From the NCBI RefSeq assembly GCF_964026565.1, contig NZ_OZ032162.1:124001-188000 (forward strand): a stretch of DNA of 64,000 nt, written 5' to 3'. The stretch comes from Rickettsia endosymbiont of Ceutorhynchus obstrictus. GTDB lineage: Bacteria; Pseudomonadota; Alphaproteobacteria; Rickettsiales; Rickettsiaceae. The position numbers were made by a program, and so were the translations under genes. Positions 34,762 to 44,712 of this stretch are shown one piece after another (within the stretch, counting starts at the first letter, position 1; the number at the start of each line of letters is the position of its first letter). Under the pieces are notes generated by a model. It did not search any database. It was not told the origin of the DNA and saw only the letters and a list, made by a program, of their open reading frames with translations.

Positions 34762-36144
34762 CTACTTACCCTCAACTTTTGTATTTAATTGATTATTTTG
34801 ATTACTAAGAATTAATCCTTTAATTACATCATAAGCCCGTGCAAATTGATAATCTTTTTTATATAATTCCGATAATTGTTCTTCTTCCGGCTTATTATTT
34901 TTTGTTTTTGTTTCTTTTTTGCTATCTTTATTTTTAGCTGAATCAGCCTTTTTATCATTATCTTTTTCTTTATCATTTTTTAAATAATTCTTTAAAGAAC
35001 TTTCAGAAAAACGTATGTCCAACTTTTTTTCTTCTGCATACTCAATTTTTTCCGGCTTAATAATAATGTCCGGCTCAATTCCTTCTGCCTGAATGGAGCG
35101 ACCGTTTGGTGTGTAATATTTAGCAATAGTAAATTTTATAGCAGCTCTTGGACTAATTTGCATTAGTGATTGAACCGATCCTTTACCGAAAGATTTTGTA
35201 CCCATTAATAATGCTCTCTTATGATCTTGCAAAGCACCCGCTACTATTTCCGATGCAGAAGCAGAACCGCCGTTTATTAAAATTATTACCGGTACTTTCG
35301 GAGCTTTCGGTGAAAATCTATTAGCACTAACGGTGCTATTGCTTGCTTCGGTTCTTCCTTTAGTCGTAACAATTATTCCGGAATCAATAAAATACTCACT
35401 AACGGCAATAGCTTGCTCTAATATACCGCCTCCATTATTACGTAAATCCAATATGATACCCTGAATATTATTTTTACTTTCGGTTTTTAATTTTTTTACA
35501 GCATCTTTTAGTTCAGAAATCGTTAATTTATTAAAAGTGCTTATGCGAATATAAGCAATATTACCTTTTTCTAAATGGGCTTTTACCGGCTTTATTTTAA
35601 CTATCTCACGAGTAATTTCTATTTCTTGCGGCTTAGCTTCGTCCTCTTTAACTACTAATAATTTAACCTTAGTACCGGGAGCGCCTCGCATTTCCTTTAC
35701 GGCTTTATTGGGACCTAAAGAAGATACTAATTCATCATTTACTCCGACTATATAATCACCGGCTTTAATACCCGCCTTATATGCCGGCAAATCATCAATC
35801 GGTGATATTACTTTAATAGCACCGCTATCATACATTATTTCAACACCGATACCGCCGAATTCGCCTTCGGTAAAAGTTAATATATCTTCTAAATCTTCAC
35901 CGGTAAAATAGCTTGAATGAGGATCGAGCGAATTTAACATGCCGTTAATTGCTTCATCAATCATTTTTTGCTTATCGGGGACTTGCACATAATCTTTATT
36001 CACTCGCTCAAATACTTCTTGAAACTGTTTATAACATTCTTGATCCGATATGGTATTTTTAACTTCTTCTTCCTCTTTCTCTTCAGCAAAAGAAATAGTA
36101 AAATTCGTGATAAAAAGTAATAGTAAGATTAAACGTAAATACAT
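34762..36144 (-). CDS. ctpA: Carboxyl-terminal processing protease CtpA (S41)
   Basis: The 460-aa product has signal peptide MYLRLILLLLFITNFTISFA, then a PDZ domain (GEFGGIGVEIMYD to VKLLVVKED) inserted ahead of the S41 core. The Ser-Lys dyad is seen in GGSASASEIVAGALQ (Ser) and TKSFGKGSVQS (Lys). The C-terminal 60 residues are a Lys/Asp/Glu low-complexity tail, longer than in most homologues. It is a periplasmic protease that trims envelope proteins. Repeats lie on both sides and it is not part of a visible operon. Confidence 0.93.
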   Translation of the reverse strand: MYLRLILLLLFITNFTISFAEEKEEEEVKNTISDQECYKQFQEVFERVNKDYVQVPDKQKMIDEAINGMLNSLDPHSSYFTGEDLEDILTFTEGEFGGIGVEIMYDSGAIKVISPIDDLPAYKAGIKAGDYIVGVNDELVSSLGPNKAVKEMRGAPGTKVKLLVVKEDEAKPQEIEITREIVKIKPVKAHLEKGNIAYIRISTFNKLTISELKDAVKKLKTESKNNIQGIILDLRNNGGGILEQAIAVSEYFIDSGIIVTTKGRTEASNSTVSANRFSPKAPKVPVIILINGGSASASEIVAGALQDHKRALLMGTKSFGKGSVQSLMQISPRAAIKFTIAKYYTPNGRSIQAEGIEPDIIIKPEKIEYAEEKKLDIRFSESSLKNYLKNDKEKDNDKKADSAKNKDSKKETKTKNNKPEEEQLSELYKKDYQFARAYDVIKGLILSNQNNQLNTKVEGK

Positions 36145-36399
36145 AATATTCCAAATATAATTAATTAGGTAAAGGCATCACTCTCAACCGGCCTTATTGC
36201 GTGGATACCAAAACCGTCATGGCGAGGCACCTCTTGGTGCCGTGGCCATCCAGTTAAATAAATTTTATACTAAACTTTTGTTTAGTATTCTAATTAAATC
36301 CCTCATTATATTCGGGATAGCCTGGATGGCCACGGCGGCTATGCCGCCTCGCCATGACGATTACTGGCTTTTTTTGCCTATCCTTAAACTGAACATCCC
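36145..36399. repeat. Palindromic repeat cluster between parE and ctpA
   Basis: Holds copy 2 of the TTTAGTATTCTAATTAAATCCC-type repeat (36215-36359) preceded by TTATTGCGTGGATACC. No gene seen. Confidence 0.78.
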
Positions 36400-38400
36400 C
36401 TAAATATCCAAGTTATTTATTATTTTATCCATTTTAACTAAGGCTTGCTCATAAATAAACTGAAAGCGTTTTTCCGGTTTTTTGCCCATTAAATCATCTA
36501 CTATTTTATCAACATTCTTAAAATTTTCTAGAGTAACTTTTAAAAGTGATCTTTTTTCGGGATTCATAGTAGTTTCTTTTAACTGAGCAGGCATCATTTC
36601 ACCTAGTCCTTTAAACCTACCGATTTCAATTTTAGCTTTGCTAGCTTTTGATAATTTAGCTATCATACTAACTTTTTCATCTTCATCGCCGGCATAATGA
36701 GTTTTGTTAGATTGAGTTAAGCGATAAAGCGGCGGCTTTGCTAAATATAGATGACCGTCCTCTACTAATTTAGGCATTCTCAGGAAAAAAAACGTCATTA
36801 AAAGCGCCGCTATATGAGCGCCGTCAACATCTGCATCGGTCATGATAATTATTTTTTCATAACGTAAATTTTCGCTGCGATAATTTTTTAAAGTGCCGCA
36901 GGCAAGAGCTATTTCTAAATCTTGAATTGATTGATTATTAACAATTTTCTCTAAAGTAGAGTTTGCAACATTTAATACCTTTCCCCATAAAGGAAGTACG
37001 GCTTGAGTTTCTCTGTTACGTGCTTGTTTGGCAGAGCCGCCGGCTGAATCCCCTTCTACTATAAATAATTCCGTACCGAGCGGTGAAGTTCGAGTGCAAT
37101 CTGCCAGCTTACCGGGCAAACGTAATTTTTGAATAGCGGTTTTACGAGAGATATTTTTCTCATTTTTCTTATTTATGCGATATTCAGCTATATTAATAAT
37201 ATGTTCAACTAAGGCAGTTGCAGCTAGCTTATCGTGACTTAGCCAATGATCTAAATGATCTTTTATAATATTCTCGACGATTTTACTAACGCCGTTTGAT
37301 ACTAATTTTTCTTTAGTTTGACCTTGAAATGACGGCTCAGCTATGAAAATTGACAGCACTATTAAAGCGGTTTCTAAGATATCTTCGATCGTTATGTTAG
37401 CAGCTTTTTTGTTGCCGACCATTTCGCCGTATACTTTAATACTACGCAATAAAGCACTTTTAAGTCCTTGCTCATGAGTTCCGCCAAGGGGCGTCGGTAC
37501 AGTATTACAATATGATTGAATAAATGCCTGCTGCTCATTATTTTGCCAACAAATCGCCCACTCGATTTTTATCTTATCTTGCTTTTGACCTCCTTGTTCT
37601 CCTTCTATATTTTCCGCAAAAATATTAGGAGTAATTAAATTATCGGCAGTAATTTTTGAAGTTAAATAATCTTTTAAGCCGTTTGGGAAATTTATTAAAG
37701 CTTTTTGTGGTATATCGTTGTTTAATTCAAGCTCGCATTCCCATTCGATAGTAACGCCGCGATATAAATAAGCTTTTGAGCGCGCAAGTTCATAGATTTT
37801 TTTAGGGTTGAAATGAGTATTTTCACCGAAAATTTCTGGGTCGGGACTAAAGTTGATAGCAGTGCCTTTTAATTTTTTAAGCGTATCCTCGCATATCAGC
37901 TCCGTTAATTTTTCGCCCTTAGAATATGATTGCTTAAATAATTTCCCTTGTTGGTAAACTTTAATTTCCAAATGCTGCGATAAGGCATTAACTACGGATA
38001 TACCGACGCCGTGCAATCCGCCGGCTGTTTGATAGACGTTACCGGAAAATTTTCCGCCTGAATGAAGCGTAGTTAAAATTACTTCTAATGCCGATTTATC
38101 GGGAAATTTAGGGTGGTTGTCTACCGGTATTCCGCGACCGTTATCCCAGATAGTAAGACTGTAATCTGCATGCATTTTTATAGCGATAATATTGGCGAAA
38201 CCGGCAACCGCTTCATCCATGGCGTTATCTAACACCTCAGAAACTAGATGATGCATAGCATTGCTATCTGTTCCGCCGATATACATACCCGGCCTTTTCC
38301 GAACAGGCTCAAGCCCCTCTAATACTTCAATGTCTTTTGCGCTATAAGAATTGATGATTTTAGTTTTTTTTTCATTATTAAAACTGAAAAGATCACTCAT
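36400..38400 (-). CDS. parE: DNA topoisomerase IV subunit B
   Basis: The 666-aa type IIA topoisomerase ATPase subunit has the GHKL domain with VLDNAMDEAV, DNGRGIPVD and GGLHGVGISVVNAL. The TOPRIM domain has EGDSAGGSAKQARNRE and DADVDGAHIAALLM, and the C-terminus ends in GRFKGLGEMMP and the usual short tail. The length near 660, without the 160-residue insert of many GyrBs, fits ParE. It decatenates sister chromosomes with ParC, whose gene is not here. Alone in its unit. Confidence 0.93.
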   Translation of the reverse strand: MSDLFSFNNEKKTKIINSYSAKDIEVLEGLEPVRKRPGMYIGGTDSNAMHHLVSEVLDNAMDEAVAGFANIIAIKMHADYSLTIWDNGRGIPVDNHPKFPDKSALEVILTTLHSGGKFSGNVYQTAGGLHGVGISVVNALSQHLEIKVYQQGKLFKQSYSKGEKLTELICEDTLKKLKGTAINFSPDPEIFGENTHFNPKKIYELARSKAYLYRGVTIEWECELELNNDIPQKALINFPNGLKDYLTSKITADNLITPNIFAENIEGEQGGQKQDKIKIEWAICWQNNEQQAFIQSYCNTVPTPLGGTHEQGLKSALLRSIKVYGEMVGNKKAANITIEDILETALIVLSIFIAEPSFQGQTKEKLVSNGVSKIVENIIKDHLDHWLSHDKLAATALVEHIINIAEYRINKKNEKNISRKTAIQKLRLPGKLADCTRTSPLGTELFIVEGDSAGGSAKQARNRETQAVLPLWGKVLNVANSTLEKIVNNQSIQDLEIALACGTLKNYRSENLRYEKIIIMTDADVDGAHIAALLMTFFFLRMPKLVEDGHLYLAKPPLYRLTQSNKTHYAGDEDEKVSMIAKLSKASKAKIEIGRFKGLGEMMPAQLKETTMNPEKRSLLKVTLENFKNVDKIVDDLMGKKPEKRFQFIYEQALVKMDKIINNLDI

Positions 38401-38693
38401 ATATTAGGATGTAAGTTAAATTTGATTGTAATTTTTTGAATAAATTAAACTATTTACGGCGGAAAAGCAAGCGTTGTTGCGTGGAAGGGTTAAAGCATGT
38501 TCTATGTCATTCCCGTGAAAACGGGAATCCAGAAAAATTATAGTCATCCTGAATTTATTTCAGGATATACTACAAAAGATGCAGCAAACTTGTTCAGCAT
38601 GACAAAGAAAAGGCTGGATTCCAGTTTTCACGGGAATGACATCATCAATACTTTGACATCGATACTATACATGTATAGCATTTTCGCATAACC
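38401..38693. repeat. Palindromic repeats upstream of parE
   Basis: Contains GCGTTGTTGCGTGG, GTCATTCCCGTGAAAACGGGAATCC with a mate CAGTTTTCACGGGAATGAC, and the TCATCCTGAATTTATTTCAGGA hairpin between them. Bases 38401-38465 are AT-rich and probably hold the parE promoter. Confidence 0.72.
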
Positions 38694-40202
38694 CTACCAC
38701 CCTTTAGCTTTGGTTAACATACAGACAATATTGTTGTTACGCCTTGTTAAAGCAATGTCTGAAGCATTTTGACATTCGGAATTAAGTGAGGAAATTTTAA
38801 TACCGCGAATTACTAAAAATTTAGCTAAATAATAATTATCGTTACTAGCAGCTTCAGTTAAAAGCGTTTCACCGTTTTGGCTCTTTTCTTGTAAAATCGG
38901 GTAAACGTCAAGTAACGACCGAACTATAAAAAGATTATCTTTTTTTATTGCTGCAAAAGCATTTTCTATAGCATCACAATATGATAAATTTGAATAAATT
39001 AGTTGCTTTTTGTTTAAATTATTATCATATTTGATAAAATTATTTACTATTTCCCGCCGATCGGTATTTGATATCCACTCTTCTTTTTTCTGCATTAATT
39101 TTATATACGAATACATATCCATCTGCTCGAATGTTGCCTGTTCCGTTAATTTGCCTAATATTATGTCGTCATTAGGTAAAAGCAGCATTTGTGTTTCGTC
39201 TTTAGCAAATTTTGTAGCCGACGGAGAAGTTACGGTAGGGGCGTTATCTTCTTTCTCTTTAGTAGTTATAATTTTTTCGTCACTAGTCGGTTCATTATTC
39301 GGCTTTGCTATAGATTGTTGTACTTCTTTGTTTGAAGCGGGAAGATGGGAGTTAGCTGATTGATTTTGAGGGTTAGCAACTACCTTGACGGGAGTAAGCG
39401 GAATATCCCAATTTTCGGCAGTACTAGAAGATTTTTGTACATTGCTAGGGCTTGCTTCACTAAGATTTGGTTCATTTTGAGGTGTTGTATTTTCCGGAGG
39501 AACAACTTTACTTTCCGAGGGGATATTTATTTTATCCGTAGAATCGGTTGTCGGCGCAGGCGGCGGTAATGTCGGAACGTTTACCGGTACAGGCGGAGTA
39601 GGTACGTTATCGGCATTTACCGGTGAGTTAATTATCGGCATTGGAGTAGGAGGAAAGCTAGAGGCCGTTGTTTGAGGCGGAGCTATAGTTTGAGGCGGTG
39701 ATACCGGAGCATTTACCGGAGTCGTCGGAGGCTCACTTACCAAAGGAGCCGGTACGTTAGGCGTTACAGGTAAAGGCGTACTTTTGATATTATTAGATGC
39801 TAAACTCGTACTAGTAGTAGGATCGGCAGAAGGCTTAAATTCATGATCTATGGTTTGTGATTCTGCAGCACTAGGTAGTTTATTGTCGCCAAGATCAATA
39901 AAAGGTTCAAGAGAACTATCTTTTTCCGGTTCTTCCTGTATGGCAGGAATATCTGCTTTGCCGGCTAATTTGTTTTTTTCCTCTATCGTTTTAGGTGCAG
40001 GAGAATTTTTCGGTTTATAAAAAAATTGTTTTATTTTAGAGAAAGTTGATATTTCTTGGGTTGATACTTCTTGCGGGCTTTCATTTGTAGAAGAGGTATT
40101 TTTCGTTTCTTGAACAGGCAAAGGCGGAAGTGCAGGGGGAGCTGCATAGCCCTGTGCCGTAAATATTAATATATTTATCAAGAACAATATTTTACTTAAC
40201 AT
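38694..40202 (-). CDS. Exported proline-rich protein with C-terminal ankyrin-like repeats
   Basis: The 502-aa product has signal peptide MLSKILFLINILIFTAQGYA-AP. Residues 25-330 are low complexity, dominated by Pro, Thr, Ser, Asn and Val (PPLPPLP, NVPTPPVPVNVPTLPPP). Residues 345-502 are folded, with helical hairpins resembling ankyrin repeats (GETLLTEAASNDNYYLAKFLVIRG, NASDIALTRRNNNIVCMLTKA). Pro-rich and ankyrin segments in Rickettsia can contact host actin or other partners, but nothing here shows export beyond the periplasm. Gene neighbours are unrelated. Confidence 0.72.
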   Translation of the reverse strand: MLSKILFLINILIFTAQGYAAPPALPPLPVQETKNTSSTNESPQEVSTQEISTFSKIKQFFYKPKNSPAPKTIEEKNKLAGKADIPAIQEEPEKDSSLEPFIDLGDNKLPSAAESQTIDHEFKPSADPTTSTSLASNNIKSTPLPVTPNVPAPLVSEPPTTPVNAPVSPPQTIAPPQTTASSFPPTPMPIINSPVNADNVPTPPVPVNVPTLPPPAPTTDSTDKINIPSESKVVPPENTTPQNEPNLSEASPSNVQKSSSTAENWDIPLTPVKVVANPQNQSANSHLPASNKEVQQSIAKPNNEPTSDEKIITTKEKEDNAPTVTSPSATKFAKDETQMLLLPNDDIILGKLTEQATFEQMDMYSYIKLMQKKEEWISNTDRREIVNNFIKYDNNLNKKQLIYSNLSYCDAIENAFAAIKKDNLFIVRSLLDVYPILQEKSQNGETLLTEAASNDNYYLAKFLVIRGIKISSLNSECQNASDIALTRRNNNIVCMLTKAKGW

Positions 40203-40533
40203 AATACACCTTATCTATTTTTTATTATATACTCAATTATAATCTAGAGAGTTGAGATTTATGTCATTCCAGCAACGACGGAGCGTTGTTGCATGGGTCG
40301 AAATCCTTATAAAAAAACACCGTCATTGCGAGGAGGGACGTAGTCCCGACGTGACAATCTAGGAAAAAACACTTTTCTGTCATCCTGAATTTATTTCAGT
40401 ATCTACTAAAAGATGCGCAAAACTTGTTCAGCATGACAAAGACTAGATTCCCGCTTTTAGCTAGAATGACATACTGCTGCTTTTATCGAGCCATGCAACA
40501 AAGTCCCGCCGTTGCTGGAATGACGTCACAACC
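40203..40533. repeat. Nested repeat cluster between popZ and the ankyrin gene
   Basis: Outer arms GTCATTCCAGCAACGACGG (about 40262) and CCGCCGTTGCTGGAATGAC (about 40506) flank an element with ends GCGTTGTTGCATGG and GAGCCATGCAACAAAG. Inside lie CGTCATTGCGAGGAGGGACG and the TCATCCTGAA hairpin. No gene seen. Confidence 0.75.
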
Positions 40534-40968
40534 TTATTTTTTATTGCTCGGTATCAGTTTTTTTATTTCGCATTCTACTAATTGTTTAACAAGTGACGGT
40601 AAGTTTTCGTTCAACCATTGGCGTAGCTCCGGTTTTAACATTTCGATTATTAACTCTTCAAGTGCGTTTTTTGTAGGAGCGGAAGTATCTAACTGCTTAT
40701 CTTTTATAGTATGAGCAAAATTTTTTAAAATATCGCTAGTTTCGGAAGCAAATTTTGGTGATATTAAAGGCTCTTCTGCATTAGAATCTTCATCATCCGA
40801 GTCCTCTAATCCCTCTTCCTTATCACTCATTACTTCAGTTAGCTCAAGTATATCTTCATCATTACTAGTAGTATGGTTAAGGTGCTTACGTTCGTTAATT
40901 ACTCCTTTTATTGATTTCAGTATTTCTTCTACCGACATATCATGATGTTTTTTATCTTCCTTACTCAC
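40534..40968 (-). CDS. popZ: Polar organising protein PopZ (DUF2497)
   Basis: The 144-aa product starts at GTG 40968, directly abutting the tolC stop. The N-terminal helix MSVEEILKSIKGVI (11-24) is the partner-binding segment. A central acidic stretch follows (EVMSDKEEGLEDSDDEDSNAEE), then a C-terminal oligomerisation helix ELIIEMLKPELRQWLNENLPSLVKQLVE. This is the PopZ layout of Alphaproteobacteria. PopZ forms a pole matrix that tethers ParB-parS. It is translationally close to tolC, an arrangement I recall from other Rickettsiales and Rhizobiales. Confidence 0.87.
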   Translation of the reverse strand: MSKEDKKHHDMSVEEILKSIKGVINERKHLNHTTSNDEDILELTEVMSDKEEGLEDSDDEDSNAEEPLISPKFASETSDILKNFAHTIKDKQLDTSAPTKNALEELIIEMLKPELRQWLNENLPSLVKQLVECEIKKLIPSNKK

Positions 40969-42333
40969 CTAAAAACCTATAATAAGTTTCTTTTTAATAT
41001 TTTTAAATTCATCTTCAGGGCTAAAATATCGCACTTTAAGCTTTAAACTTTTTGCAGTTAATTCGCCTGTTAAAGACTTCATTTGATATGCGGCTATTAT
41101 CGAGGCTTTATATGCATCAACCCGCGATGTTTTAGCCTCATATAACTTGTCTTCGGCACTTAGAACATCTAATATTGTTTTAGAGCCGACAATCTCTTCT
41201 TGTACCGTCCCGTTATATGATATCTGCGCTGCCTCAACTCCATGATTAGTAGAAATAATACGGGATTTTGCCGCTGCAAATTCTTCCCAGCTGCTGATAG
41301 CGATTGCTTGAATTTGTTTTATCGTATTATCAAGTTGAATCGCATTACTTCTAGTTTGATTTTTGGCTTTTCTAATATTTGAATATTGCGCGCCGCCGTT
41401 CGGATAGATAGGTATGGTTACTGAAAGCGTAGAGGTAATAGTTCTATTATTAATATCACGCTGTACAATATCTTCCGGATTATAATAAGTTTTGCCGCTT
41501 TGCACGTTAAACTCTACCTGCGGCAGTAATTTACCTTTTTCTACCATTTCATTTGCTTTGGTAGCATGTACGCTGTGCCTTGCGGCATCTATATTAGGAT
41601 TTAGTTTAATTGCTTTCTGCGTTAATTCATCTAATGAAGTCGGTAAATTTTCCGGTAAAGCCGGCATTGTTATATTGTCCGGCTCTATACCGAATGATTT
41701 AATAAATGCAGCTTTTTTTGATTGAAAATTAGCATAAGCAATAAGTTTATCCGTCTCTGCTGCCGCAAGACCGGCTCTTGCCGTAGCCATATCTATCTCT
41801 GTTGCTTCTCCAAGCCTTAATTTTTCTTCGACCGTTCTTATCTGTTGTATGTTAGTTCGCAAGCGGCTCTCGGAAATTTCATATTTTTCTTTAGTCTCAT
41901 AATAATCAAGATAAGCATTTATTAAACTCAGAAGAATTTTTTGCTCCTGAGTATAATAATTACCACGCGCAGCTCTAAAAGCAGATTGTGCCGATTTAAG
42001 TGCCGCTACACTAGAGCCGCCGCTAAAAATAGATTGTTTTATTTTTAATGCTCCTTGTTGACTATCTACTTCTTTCGGAGTACGACCTAATGTATTAGCA
42101 TATTGACTATTAAATTTATTTTTAGTATTTACTTTTGCAACTTCTAACGAAGCACTAGGCATAAAACCGGAAAAAGCTTGCGGAAATTGCTCGACTTCAT
42201 CTAAAAATTTATTTCTAATAGCTTTTAACTCATCGTTATTTTCGTATCCTCTAGTTAGAGCTTCTTCTAGATTAATAGCAAAAACCGGTGAGCCAAGCGA
42301 TAGGATAATAATGAGTACAGCTAATTTACGCAT
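40969..42333 (-). CDS. tolC: TolC-family outer membrane efflux channel
   Basis: The 454-aa product has signal peptide MRKLAVLIIILSLGSPVFA. Two copies of the OEP repeat are visible: SLINAYLDYYETKEKYEISESRLRTN with EEKLRLGEATEIDMATARAGLA, and ISSWEEFAAAKSRIISTNHGVEAAQISYNG with EIVGSKTILDVLSAEDKLYEAK. It trimerises into the outer-membrane exit duct for type I secretion and drug efflux; Rickettsia export ankyrin effectors this way. It lies immediately before popZ. Confidence 0.93.
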   Translation of the reverse strand: MRKLAVLIIILSLGSPVFAINLEEALTRGYENNDELKAIRNKFLDEVEQFPQAFSGFMPSASLEVAKVNTKNKFNSQYANTLGRTPKEVDSQQGALKIKQSIFSGGSSVAALKSAQSAFRAARGNYYTQEQKILLSLINAYLDYYETKEKYEISESRLRTNIQQIRTVEEKLRLGEATEIDMATARAGLAAAETDKLIAYANFQSKKAAFIKSFGIEPDNITMPALPENLPTSLDELTQKAIKLNPNIDAARHSVHATKANEMVEKGKLLPQVEFNVQSGKTYYNPEDIVQRDINNRTITSTLSVTIPIYPNGGAQYSNIRKAKNQTRSNAIQLDNTIKQIQAIAISSWEEFAAAKSRIISTNHGVEAAQISYNGTVQEEIVGSKTILDVLSAEDKLYEAKTSRVDAYKASIIAAYQMKSLTGELTAKSLKLKVRYFSPEDEFKNIKKKLIIGF

Positions 42334-42587
42334 AAATATTTTTATAAATAACGATTAAGATTAAGGAATTTTGCTTATCTCTGCAAGAATATAGATGTTT
42401 TAAAACTAAAAAATACAGATTTTTGTAGCAATGCTAGCACGTAATATAACAAAAATTAATCATAAGAGCAATATAACTATGTAAGACATTTTACATTTTG
42501 CTTTATTAATATTAGGATTTGAGTTAAATACTGAAATTCAATTCTTGAAAGACGAGCAGAATACAAACAATTTTTGGAGAGATTTTT
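42334..42587. other. Divergent gap between tolC and the 408-aa gene
   Basis: AT-rich, no gene. A fragment CAATTCTTGAAAGACGAGCAGAATA (42540-42564) is the tail of the TTCTTGAAAGACGAGC repeat family. Promoters for tolC (minus) and the 408-aa gene (plus) should lie here. Confidence 0.5.
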
Positions 42588-43814
42588 ATGACCGTATCAT
42601 TTATTAACCTAGCACAATTTGCCGCTTTAACCGATAAGCAGAAGGTAGAATTGCAAAAACTTTCAGATAGAGCAAATAATGTTGCTAAGGCTACTGCCGT
42701 AAATCTAAAAGAATTTCGTAAAAAGATGCATGATATTTTGCGTAATTCTTTAGTAGAATTTTCAGAAACGGAAAAAATAGATATAGAAAAGCTTTTTGAC
42801 GATACTATCGGAAAAGCTCAAGATGCTTTGTTAGAAACTATAGAAAATACTTATCAAGGGCAACTTAAAACAACGGATATTTTTCTATTTGACGGTGTTG
42901 TTGCAGAAAAAATTCTTAGTGTTCTCAAGAAAATCTTAGAATTTGAAGAAGCATTAGACAAGATGTATCCGGGAGCTTCTAAAGCAATTATTGAATCATT
43001 AGAAACTTTATTAATCGGGGTTATTTCTACGCAGCTACCGTTAGTAGGTACTTTAATAAAAATGAGCGGTATTTTCGATAAAATAAATAATGTTATTGAT
43101 CATGAAAATCTACTGCCTAAAGTAAAAAAGTGGCATAAAGATATCCAGACAATGCAAGAAAAAATAGCGAATAATGAAAAACTTGGAGGAGTTTACCAAA
43201 AAGCAGAACAAACTGCTGAAGTTGCAGAAAAAGCTGAAGTAGCACCGCATAAGGTAGCTACCTTAAATTTAAATAAAGATTCGTTAAAGGAAACGAGTAA
43301 AAAGGTCTTTAATGATCAGGAAAAAAAGTCTATTAATAAGGTTGTTGAAGCGTCTGAATCAATGCCTAAAAGCAAAAAAGAAGTGGAAAAAACAATATCG
43401 GACATAAAAAATGATTTGGAAAAAATTATTCCGGCAGATATAGATAAGGATAAATTAATGTCTGCAAAAAAAATTATTTCAGAGAATTTAACTAAGGCAA
43501 CGGTAGAATTGGCGAAAGTTGTTAACCCGCAAACTTCTTTTGCTGAAAAAGTAGCGGCATGTTGTGAAGCAGCTAACAATATAAAAGAGATTGCCGGAGA
43601 AATAACAAAAATAGCTGAACGAGTCCCCGGCGGTAAAGAGTTAGTAAGCGCAATAAATAGCACCGTAAAAAGAGGCGTAGAAACTATATTACCTAAAAAA
43701 ATTGTGGCACTTAAAGAATTAGCGCCGGTTATAGCGAGCATAGCAGGGATAGGTAAAGCTATAATAATTAAAATATCTAAAGCAGAAATACCGAGTCAGT
43801 CGAGAAGGAAATAA
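42588..43814 (+). CDS. Large helical protein of unknown function
   Basis: The 408-aa product begins at ATG 42588, which follows TTTGGAGAGA, a good ribosome binding site. I do not recognise it. It is almost all alpha-helical and Lys/Glu/Ala-rich, without signal peptide. Residues about 140-165 (SLETLLIGVISTQLPLVGTLIKMSG) form one hydrophobic stretch that could insert in a membrane. Heptad-like segments occur at 15-45 and 220-330, and the end is basic (AEIPSQSRRK). A coiled-coil scaffold or secreted effector is possible, not shown. The 136-aa membrane protein 487 bp downstream in the same direction may belong with it. Confidence 0.6.
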   Translation: MTVSFINLAQFAALTDKQKVELQKLSDRANNVAKATAVNLKEFRKKMHDILRNSLVEFSETEKIDIEKLFDDTIGKAQDALLETIENTYQGQLKTTDIFLFDGVVAEKILSVLKKILEFEEALDKMYPGASKAIIESLETLLIGVISTQLPLVGTLIKMSGIFDKINNVIDHENLLPKVKKWHKDIQTMQEKIANNEKLGGVYQKAEQTAEVAEKAEVAPHKVATLNLNKDSLKETSKKVFNDQEKKSINKVVEASESMPKSKKEVEKTISDIKNDLEKIIPADIDKDKLMSAKKIISENLTKATVELAKVVNPQTSFAEKVAACCEAANNIKEIAGEITKIAERVPGGKELVSAINSTVKRGVETILPKKIVALKELAPVIASIAGIGKAIIIKISKAEIPSQSRRK

Positions 43815-44301
43815 ACGTCTGAGCTAAGGAGGCACAAAGTCCCGACGTGGGGCGTTGTTGCATGGCTACCTGAATCGTCATTGCGAGGAGGCATTTATGC
43901 CGACGCGGCAATCAAGTATAAACATATTTTTATACTAAACTTGTTTAGTATTCTAATTAAATCCCGAATTACATTCGGGATAGCCTGGATTGCCGCAGCC
44001 ACTTCGTGGCTTCGCAATGACGTTTGGGTATCCACGCGGGCATTGCCTCGCGCGTTGTTGCATGGCCCGAATTTTCGAGGTCATTTCCGCGCAGGCGGGA
44101 ATCTAGCTTTTTTTGTCATGCTGAACAAGTTTTGCGCATCTTTTTAGTAGATCCTGAAATAAATTCAGGATGACTATAAGTATTTTCTGGATTGCCGCGT
44201 CGGGACTACGTCCCTCCTTAGCTCAGACGTTTAACGTTCCATGCGAGTATGACATCTTCAAGATGATAAAAACTGTTGAAAAACTTAAAAGAGGGTAAAA
44301 A
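43815..44301. repeat. Repeat cluster between the two unknown genes
   Basis: Holds GGCGTTGTTGCATGGCTACC (about 43851), copy 3 of the 143-149 bp repeat (43876-44022), GTATCCACGCGGGCATTGCC, a second GCGTTGTTGCATGG end (about 44053), the TCATGCTGAACAAG / TCCTGAAATAAATTCAGGATGA hairpins, and arms CTCAGACGTTTAACG. GTCTGAGCTAAGGAGG at the start and CCTCCTTAGCTCAGAC at about 44214 are an outer inverted pair. Confidence 0.75.
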
Positions 44302-44712
44302 ATGCTAAATACTAATATTTTAATAGCTATAACGGGCTTGTTATTAGTGGTAATATTTCTAATTTACAAAAAATTTTCTGCTAATCGGAAAAATACCAAT
44401 CTGACGGAAAATACTTTAAATGCTGTAACGGTTCCCGGAGTTCTCGGAATTAATAATAGAAAACAGGAAGATAAGAAACTTACGCTTCAAGAACGGATAG
44501 AATTATCCTGGAAGTTTTTATATGATATTACGGATATAATTATTAACAAATTTTCTAAAGAAGATGTCCAGCAGGTAAATAAATATGGTCATGTGTTACT
44601 GGAAAATGGCGGGAGATATGAGCATATAGTCGACCTTGCTATAAAACAAGTAAAATCTCAAACTCAAACTGTTGAACAAGGTCAGTCAAAAGGATCAAAA
44701 TTAGGGGTGTAG
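44302..44712 (+). CDS. Small single-pass membrane protein, function unknown
   Basis: The 136-aa product begins at ATG 44302 after AGAGGG. One membrane helix at about 5-22 (NILIAITGLLLVVIFLIY) is followed by a basic cytosolic start (KKFSANRKN), so the C-terminus probably faces the cytosol. The rest is soluble, with LTLQERIELSWKFLYDITDIIINKF and a Gln-rich tail. No domain recognised. It may be co-functional with the 408-aa gene upstream, but the repeat cluster between them weakens an operon claim. Confidence 0.55.
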   Translation: MLNTNILIAITGLLLVVIFLIYKKFSANRKNTNLTENTLNAVTVPGVLGINNRKQEDKKLTLQERIELSWKFLYDITDIIINKFSKEDVQQVNKYGHVLLENGGRYEHIVDLAIKQVKSQTQTVEQGQSKGSKLGV

